NCBI GenBank assembly: GCA_023488865.1
Contig: JAMDDG010000087.1
Location: 1-10,485 of the forward strand
Length of the DNA: 10,485 bases
Direction of reading: 5' to 3'
From: Bacteroidota bacterium
GTDB taxonomy: Bacteria > Bacteroidota > Bacteroidia > Bacteroidales > Prolixibacteraceae
Shown here: piece by piece, positions 5,587-10,485 of the stretch
Layout of the letters: each line of letters starts with the position of its first letter
Numbering within the stretch: position 1 is the first letter of the stretch
Notes under the pieces: generated by a model
Seen by the model: only the letters and a program-made list of their open reading frames with translations
Told to the model about the DNA's origin: nothing
The model's database searches: none
Program-made: the position numbers and the translations under genes

Positions 5587-7587
5587 ATGTCAAAGATCGG
5601 AGTATTTATTTGCCATTGCGGTGAAAATATCAGCGCCACCGTCGACGTCGAACGTGTTGCACGGGAGATCGGCGGCATGGAAGGGGTAGCATACGCAATC
5701 GACTACAAATACATGTGTTCGGATCCCGGACAAACCAAGATTAAAGAAGCCATCAAAAAATATGGTCTCGATGGGGTAGTGGTAGGGGCCTGTTCGCCCC
5801 GGATGCACGAGCCCACCTTCAGAAAGGCTTGTGCCGAGGCTGGTTTAAACCCTTTTCTCTGCGAAATGGCGAACCTGCGCGAACATTGTTCCTGGGTGCA
5901 TGAAAAGAGTGAGGAAACCACGGAAAAAGCCATCGATCTGGTTAAGATGATGGTTGAGAAAGTGAAGAAAGATAAAGCGCTCGAGGCAATTAAAGTTCCG
6001 GTTACCAAAAGGGCCCTGGTCATTGGCGGCGGAATTGCCGGGATCCAGGCCAGCTTAGATATTGCCAATACCGGCCACAAAGTCATTTTGGTGGAGAAAG
6101 ATCCCTCCATCGGAGGTCACATGTCGCAGCTGTCAGAAACATTCCCGACGCTCGACTGCTCCCAGTGTATCCTTACGCCAAGGATGGTAGAGGTGGCCCA
6201 ACATCCCAACATCACTTTATACACTTACGCAGAGCTGGAAAGCCTCGAGGGCTTTATCGGCAACTTTACCGCGAAGATCCGCCTGAAGGCAAAGAGTGTA
6301 AATTACTCAACCTGCACCGGTTGCGGGGCATGTATCCAGAAATGTCCTGTCAAGAAAATACCGAGCGAATTCAACGAAGGATTAGGTACACGGACCGCTA
6401 TTTATGTGCCTTTTCCCCAGGCCGTTCCCAATAAACCTGTGATCGACCGCATCAATTGCAATTACTACAAACGGGGCGCCTGCAAAATTTGCGAGAAAAC
6501 TTGTGAGGCGGGGGCCATCGAGTGGGACAAGGAAGATGAAATCATCACTGAACAGGTGGGCGCCATTGTTTTGGCTACCGGTTTTGATGTGAAAGGGACC
6601 GATTTCTTCCCCGAATATGGTTACGGCAAATTCAAAGATGTACTGACCGGTCTGCAGTTCGAACGTCTGGCATCGGCTTCAGGCCCGACTTTGGGTGAAA
6701 TTCGCCGTCCGTCTGATGGTGTCATACCTAAAAAGATTGTATTTATTGCCTGTGCCGGATCGAGGGATCCTGCCAAAGGCATTCCTTATTGCTCCAAGAT
6801 TTGCTGCATGTACACCGCCAAACATGCCATGTTGTACCAGCACAAGGTGCACGACGGCGAATCGACTGTTTTTTACATGGATATCCGCGCAGGCGGTAAA
6901 AACTACGAAGAATTTGTGCGTAGGGCCATCGAAGAGGATACTGTCAAATATGTGCGGGGCAGGGTGGCCAGGTTGTATGAGAAAGACGGCAAGCTGATTG
7001 TCAAAGGGGTAGATACCCTTCTGGGCGCACAGCAGGTAGAGATTGAAGCCGATATGGTCGTTCTTGCCACGGCGGGGGTTGCCAGTTGCGGCGCGGAACA
7101 GCTGGCTCAAAAGCTGCACGTCTCTTATGATCCTTACCATTTCTTCGCAGAGGCGCATCCGAAATTAAAACCCGTTGAAACCAATACTGCAGGTATCTAC
7201 CTGGCAGGAGCCTGTCAAGCGCCGAAAGATATCCCGGAAACGGTGGGCACCGCATCCGGCGCAGCCGTGAAGGTGGCCGCGCTCTTTTCGAACGACGAAT
7301 TAGTGCGCGAACCGATTGTTGCAGTGGTCAACCGCCTGGCGCCTCCGCTTTACAGCACCTGTGTCGGCTGCTTTATGTGCGAAACGGCCTGTCCGTACAA
7401 CGCAATCGAGCACGAGGAGATCAAGGGGCGGGATGGCAGTCTGATCAAAACCATCGCCAAAGTGAACTCCGGCCTTTGCCAGGGTTGTGGCACCTGCGTC
7501 GCCTTCTGCCGCTCCAAATCGATCGATATCCAGGGCTATACCAACGAACAGGTCTACGCCGAGGTGATGTCATTGTTAAACGACTAA
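5587..7587 (+). CDS. hdrA: Heterodisulfide reductase subunit A, HdrA (flavin-bifurcating subunit)
   Basis: At 666 residues this is a full-length HdrA. The N-terminal domain (about 1-140) has CHCG at 10-12 and further cysteines at C44, C69 and C101. The thioredoxin-reductase-like FAD domain starts with GGGIAGIQA at about 147-155, with a second flavin/nucleotide segment TVGTASGAA near 552. An inserted ferredoxin domain holds C243-C246-C249-C253 and C291-C299-C302-C306. The C-terminal ferredoxin domain holds C592-C595-C598-C602 and C631-C634-C637-C641. In solved methanogen complexes the HdrA FAD splits electron pairs, one to ferredoxin and one toward HdrB. No in-frame UGA or selenocysteine is used; C191 and C194 are normal cysteines. 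The tail YTNEQVYAEV is typical of HdrA proteins that dock an MvhD-type partner, encoded next. Confidence 0.94.
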   Translation: MSKIGVFICHCGENISATVDVERVAREIGGMEGVAYAIDYKYMCSDPGQTKIKEAIKKYGLDGVVVGACSPRMHEPTFRKACAEAGLNPFLCEMANLREHCSWVHEKSEETTEKAIDLVKMMVEKVKKDKALEAIKVPVTKRALVIGGGIAGIQASLDIANTGHKVILVEKDPSIGGHMSQLSETFPTLDCSQCILTPRMVEVAQHPNITLYTYAELESLEGFIGNFTAKIRLKAKSVNYSTCTGCGACIQKCPVKKIPSEFNEGLGTRTAIYVPFPQAVPNKPVIDRINCNYYKRGACKICEKTCEAGAIEWDKEDEIITEQVGAIVLATGFDVKGTDFFPEYGYGKFKDVLTGLQFERLASASGPTLGEIRRPSDGVIPKKIVFIACAGSRDPAKGIPYCSKICCMYTAKHAMLYQHKVHDGESTVFYMDIRAGGKNYEEFVRRAIEEDTVKYVRGRVARLYEKDGKLIVKGVDTLLGAQQVEIEADMVVLATAGVASCGAEQLAQKLHVSYDPYHFFAEAHPKLKPVETNTAGIYLAGACQAPKDIPETVGTASGAAVKVAALFSNDELVREPIVAVVNRLAPPLYSTCVGCFMCETACPYNAIEHEEIKGRDGSLIKTIAKVNSGLCQGCGTCVAFCRSKSIDIQGYTNEQVYAEVMSLLND

Positions 7588-7597
7588 CATTCAGATA

Positions 7598-8062
7598 ATG
7601 AGTAGTAATACGGATTTTGAACCTAAAATAGTAGCATTTGTCTGCAACTGGTGTACCTATGCCGGGGCCGACTTAACAGGGACCAGCCGGCTAAAATATG
7701 CGACGAACGTGAAAATCGTCCGCTTTCCCTGTACCGGACGGATCGATTTTCTGCTCTTGCTTAAATCATTCGCACAGGGCGCCGACGGGATTATCGTATC
7801 CGGATGCCACCCCAACGACTGTCACTACACCAGCGGCAATTTTCACGCCCGCCGTCGTTGGATTGCCTTCCGCTCCCTGCTTGATATGATGGGGGTCGAT
7901 ATAAGGCGTATCCAGTATTCCTGGGTTTCGGCCGCAGAAGGTTCCAAATGGGCCGATCTGGTCAACAATACGGTTGCCGACATACGTGCACTCGGGCCTT
8001 ATACCGAATACCAAAAGGTGGCCGATTATTTAGAGAAGGAGGAATACAATGGAGAAGCTTAG
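7598..8062 (+). CDS. flxD: MvhD/FlxD-type [2Fe-2S] electron-transfer protein
   Basis: This 154-residue protein belongs to the MvhD/FlpD family, which connects an electron-donating module to HdrA. Conserved features are CNWCTYAGADLTGTSRL (C16, C19), PCTGRID (C45) and GCHPNDCHY (C70, C75), enough for the expected [2Fe-2S] cluster. The gene starts 10 bases after hdrA without a Shine-Dalgarno sequence. It overlaps the next gene by 14 bases, which points to coupled translation. In methanogens the partner on the far side is a NiFe hydrogenase; in Flx systems it is the NAD(P)H-oxidising FlxABC. The downstream genes here support the second case. Confidence 0.9.
   Translation: MSSNTDFEPKIVAFVCNWCTYAGADLTGTSRLKYATNVKIVRFPCTGRIDFLLLLKSFAQGADGIIVSGCHPNDCHYTSGNFHARRRWIAFRSLLDMMGVDIRRIQYSWVSAAEGSKWADLVNNTVADIRALGPYTEYQKVADYLEKEEYNGEA
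8036..8042 (+). promoter_or_regulatory. Strong Shine-Dalgarno site for flxC
   Basis: AAGGAGG lies six bases before the ATG at 8049, inside the end of flxD. It is the only near-perfect Shine-Dalgarno sequence in the operon and it fixes the start of the following gene, which overlaps flxD by 14 bases. Confidence 0.7.
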
Positions 8063-8849
8063 AGCGAGAGCGGCCGCCTTACTTGCAGAAGGCGCTGTTT
8101 CATTGATTATAGGATACGAAGAGGGAACCAAACGGCCGCGTCCGCTTTTTTGCAGGAACAGCGAAAGCGCCCAGAAACTGATATTCGACAGCCGTTGCTT
8201 CCACAATCTGGCAGTCTATCTTACCAGGAAAGACCTTGTTGGGAAAGATCGTTTTGCCGTGACAGCGCCTATCTCAACGCTGCGCAGCATCCTGCAGTTG
8301 TATGTAGAGAACCAGTTGAGCGAAGAGAAGTTGCTGGTGCTGACAGTTGATCTGAACGGCGAATTGAAGGAGTTTGTCACCTTTGATGAAATTTCGGCCT
8401 ATGTCGGACAATTTGAGTTGCAGCGCGGCGAACGCGAACAGGATATACTGACCAAAATCGAAGGGATGAGCCGCGAAGAGCGCTGGAAGTTCTGGATGGA
8501 AGAGATGTCACATTGTTTCAAATGTTATGCCTGCCGTTCGGCCTGTCCGCTTTGCTACTGTTCCAAGTGCATCGTCGAGGTGAACCGTCCGCAATGGATC
8601 AACCCGTGGCCGGCCCCGTTGGCCAATATGGAGTGGCACATCAACAGGGCCATGCACATGGTGGGACGTTGTACTGCCTGCGGGGCCTGCGGCGACGCTT
8701 GTCCGGTAGGCATTCCCATTGATTTGATCACCCGGAAGATGATGGAAGATCTGGCCCCTGAATTCGGCTACATTCCCGGTTTACCGGCAAAAAAAGGCAA
8801 CGCTCTTTCTACCTGGAAGTTGGACGACAGGGAGCAATTTATACGTTAA
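8049..8849 (+). CDS. flxC: Iron-sulfur subunit, FlxC-like
   Basis: The 266-residue protein has an N-terminal domain of about 150 residues without recognised cofactor motifs. A cysteine-rich C-terminal half follows. The first motif is C156-C159-C162-C166, followed at once by C169, C171 and C174 (CPLCYCSKC). The second is a classic C208-C211-C214-C218 with CP. At least two [4Fe-4S] clusters are expected. The CYxCRxxCPxCYCxxC pattern also occurs in F420-hydrogenase beta-like and related hydrogenase subunits. Position between an MvhD protein and a HydB-like protein, in mirror order to Desulfovibrio flxABCD, makes FlxC the best assignment. Its likely job is electron transfer from FlxA/FlxB to FlxD. 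The gene ends six bases before the next start. Confidence 0.78.
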   Translation: MEKLRARAAALLAEGAVSLIIGYEEGTKRPRPLFCRNSESAQKLIFDSRCFHNLAVYLTRKDLVGKDRFAVTAPISTLRSILQLYVENQLSEEKLLVLTVDLNGELKEFVTFDEISAYVGQFELQRGEREQDILTKIEGMSREERWKFWMEEMSHCFKCYACRSACPLCYCSKCIVEVNRPQWINPWPAPLANMEWHINRAMHMVGRCTACGACGDACPVGIPIDLITRKMMEDLAPEFGYIPGLPAKKGNALSTWKLDDREQFIR

Positions 8850-8855
8850 GCAGCT

Positions 8856-9866
8856 ATGGAAACAAAATATATCAGCAAGAGCGGAATAGAACAGTGGTTC
8901 AAAAGTATGGTCGACAGCGGCAAGAGGGTTTATGCACCTGTCGGCGAGCGTGGACAGGTTGATTTCAAGCCTGTTAAAAGCCTGAGCGAAGTAGCCAATG
9001 ATTACATTCAGACGACCCAGTCGATCAAAGCTTCTGTCTTTCCGAAGGCCGAAGTGCTTTTTTCGTACGAGAAGGTGAACGGGAAAGTGAACCTCACCGA
9101 TTTTGACCCCGAAAGCGTACCAGAAACTGTACTCTGGAAGGTCCATCCCTGCGATGCCGCAGGATTTAAGCCTCTTTCGGCCATTTTCAATTGGGATACA
9201 GCTGATAAATTGCACAATGCCCATTTGGTAAAGACATCTGTCATCTCGTTCAGTTGTGCCAAAGCCGATGAAAGTTGCTTCTGCACCAGTGTAAACGGCA
9301 GTCCGGGCAATATCGCCGGCAGCGATATCCAGCTCACGATCCTTCCCGACGGCGGGGCCATTGCCGAGATTTTATCCCCGAAAGGGGAAGCCTTAATGGC
9401 GCTGTTGCCCTCCGTTTTTGAAGCCGACAAGGGGGAAGATAAAACGAAATACCTGGTAGACCTTCCCGCAAGGTTCAACCTCGAGGAGGTCAACGCCAAG
9501 TTGAACAAGGCCTTTAACAGCACGGTCTGGAAGGAACAGTCAGAACGTTGCCTCGGCTGCGGGGCCTGCGCTTTCGTATGTCCGACCTGCGCCTGTTTTG
9601 ATATCCAGGAGGAAGCACATGGTTCTAAAGGACGCCGCATCAGATGTTGGGATTCCTGTGGTTTCGCCCTGTTTACTTTGCATACCTCGGGGCACAATCC
9701 GCGCGAAACCCAAAGCCAGCGATGGCGCCAGCGTATTTTGCACAAATTTTCCTACATGCCCGAACGCCTCAGCGTGGTCGGCTGTACCGGATGCGGCCGT
9801 TGTTCGCGCGCCTGTCCGGTCGATATGAATATTTTGGAACACATTACCTCAATTGCCAAACAATGA
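8856..9866 (+). CDS. flxB: Iron-sulfur subunit, FlxB-like (HydB/AsrA-type 4Fe-4S dicluster protein)
   Basis: This 336-residue protein matches the family of the sulfhydrogenase beta subunit (HydB) and sulfite reductase subunit A (AsrA). Visible signatures are HPCDAAGF (C99), SCAKADESCFCTS (C134, C141, C143), and RCLGCGACAFVCPTCACFD (C232-C235-C238-C242 plus C245 and C247). RCWDSCGFALFT (C264, C268) and GCTGCGRCSRACPV (C310-C313-C316-C320) follow. The tract RWRQRILHKFSY at about 289-300 is also typical. It should bind two or more [4Fe-4S] clusters and pass electrons from the NAD(P)H-oxidising FlxA. AsrA and HydB belong to other enzymes; the HdrABC and FlxD context favours FlxB. It overlaps flxA by four bases (ATGA). 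Confidence 0.82.
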   Translation: METKYISKSGIEQWFKSMVDSGKRVYAPVGERGQVDFKPVKSLSEVANDYIQTTQSIKASVFPKAEVLFSYEKVNGKVNLTDFDPESVPETVLWKVHPCDAAGFKPLSAIFNWDTADKLHNAHLVKTSVISFSCAKADESCFCTSVNGSPGNIAGSDIQLTILPDGGAIAEILSPKGEALMALLPSVFEADKGEDKTKYLVDLPARFNLEEVNAKLNKAFNSTVWKEQSERCLGCGACAFVCPTCACFDIQEEAHGSKGRRIRCWDSCGFALFTLHTSGHNPRETQSQRWRQRILHKFSYMPERLSVVGCTGCGRCSRACPVDMNILEHITSIAKQ

Positions 9867-10485
9867 GCGAAAAAAATACCTATCTCCCGTACCTGATGAC
9901 GATCGAAAAGATCACCAAAGAGGCGCCGGGTGTCAAAACATTCAGATTAAAATTTCAGGATGAAGCCGAAGCAGCGGCCTTTGAATTTCAATCCGGCCAG
10001 TTTGGCGAATACTCCGCTTTCGGCGAAGGGGAATCCACCTTTTGCATAGCCTCTTCCCCTACCAGAAAGGGGTACATCGAGTGTACCTTTCGCGATACCG
10101 GCCGGGTAACCTCAGGCTTGTCCTCCCTGGAAGAGGGGAGCACCATGGGTTTCCGCGGACCTTACGGGAATGTCTTCCCGATGGACGAATGGAAGGGCAA
10201 GAACCTCGTTTTTATTGCCGGAGGGATTGCGCTGCCGCCGATGCGTTGCGTGATCTGGAATGCCCTGGATTTGCGCGAAAACTTCAAAGATATCACCATC
10301 ATTTACGGAGCCAAGAGTGTAAATGACTTAGTTTATAAACCGGAGCTCAAAGAGTGGAAAGAACGTCCCGATGTGAAGATGGTTACTACCGTGGATCCGG
10401 GCGGCGAAACAGCCGACTGGAAAGGGGAGATTGGTTTTGTCCCTACCATTGTGGAGAAAGTGGCCCCTTCGGCCGAAAACACCAT
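9863..10485 (+). CDS. flxA: FAD/NAD(P)-binding oxidoreductase, FlxA-like (partial, cut at the window end)
   Basis: An open frame from the ATG at 9863 runs to the window edge and gives 207 residues without a stop. The ferredoxin-reductase fold is recognisable. The FAD half has SGQFGEYS (44-51), STFCIASSP (58-66) in place of the usual RxYSIASSP, then GRVTSGL and GPYGNVFP (99-106). The NAD(P) half begins VFIAGGIALPPMRCVIWN (116-133) and ITIIYGAKSVNDLVY. It resembles HydG/FlxA-type reductases that oxidise NAD(P)H for a neighbouring iron-sulfur complex. Any C-terminal iron-sulfur motif would lie beyond the window. It overlaps flxB by four bases and is the electron entry point in the proposed complex. 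Confidence 0.85.
   Translation, partial: MSEKNTYLPYLMTIEKITKEAPGVKTFRLKFQDEAEAAAFEFQSGQFGEYSAFGEGESTFCIASSPTRKGYIECTFRDTGRVTSGLSSLEEGSTMGFRGPYGNVFPMDEWKGKNLVFIAGGIALPPMRCVIWNALDLRENFKDITIIYGAKSVNDLVYKPELKEWKERPDVKMVTTVDPGGETADWKGEIGFVPTIVEKVAPSAENT

Noticed and set aside
5587..7587. Selenocysteine-containing HdrA
   Set aside because: Some HdrA proteins use selenocysteine, but this frame has no in-frame TGA before its TAA stop, and C191 and C194 are encoded normally.
9008..9745. 245-codon minus-strand open frame opposite the FlxB-like gene
   Set aside because: The plus strand carries conserved iron-sulfur motifs throughout, and the antisense product is low in recognisable structure. Long antisense frames are common in GC-rich genes.
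8049..9866. NiFe sulfhydrogenase or dissimilatory sulfite reductase operon
   Set aside because: The HydB/AsrA-like subunit alone could suggest either, but no NiFe large or small subunit or siroheme subunit is present in the window, and the HdrABC-FlxD context fits Flx better. Genes beyond 10485 could change this.

Overview
The window looks like a piece of an anaerobic member of the Bacteroidota, probably a Bacteroidales- or Marinilabiliales-like environmental lineage. The support is indirect. Promoters fit the Bacteroidota pattern (TTTG about 20 bases upstream of TAnnTTTG, clearest at the DedA gene). Most starts lack a Shine-Dalgarno sequence. An ECF sigma gene is followed by a membrane protein with the 'IGKKxPYxxPxxFFE' N-terminus seen in Bacteroidota sigma-linked proteins, and the first 300 bases carry G-rich octamer repeats of a kind I associate with intergenic DNA of that phylum. 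The exact genus cannot be read from this.

Left half (1-4185), all genes on the minus strand. A repeat-rich gene-free stretch (1-304) lies downstream of an AraC-family regulator (305-1156). Then come a rho-independent terminator and a tRNA-Ser(GGA). A three-gene envelope-stress-type operon follows, read from high to low coordinates: ECF sigma factor, single-pass membrane partner (probable anti-sigma or sensor), Spy/CpxP-like periplasmic protein. The last minus-strand gene is a DedA-family membrane protein with a good promoter.

Right half (4186 to the end), all on the plus strand: seven tightly packed genes with overlaps of 4-14 bases or gaps of 4-10 bases. They encode HdrC, HdrB, HdrA, an MvhD/FlxD-type [2Fe-2S] protein, two iron-sulfur proteins matching FlxC and FlxB, and the first 207 residues of an FAD/NAD(P)-binding FlxA, cut by the window edge. 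The order hdrCBA-flxDCBA is the reverse of the flxABCD-hdrABC order described for Desulfovibrio. Every iron-sulfur ligand I looked for is present.

Inferred working model: FlxA takes electrons from NAD(P)H. FlxB and FlxC carry them to FlxD and the C-terminal clusters of HdrA. The HdrA flavin splits them between ferredoxin and, through HdrC, the two noncubane clusters of HdrB, which reduce a disulfide. In sulfate reducers the proposed disulfide partner is DsrC, and in methanogens it is CoM-S-S-CoB. No such partner is visible here, so the physiological disulfide is the main open question. Base composition also jumps inside this operon, from AT-rich hdrC to GC-rich hdrB and onward.
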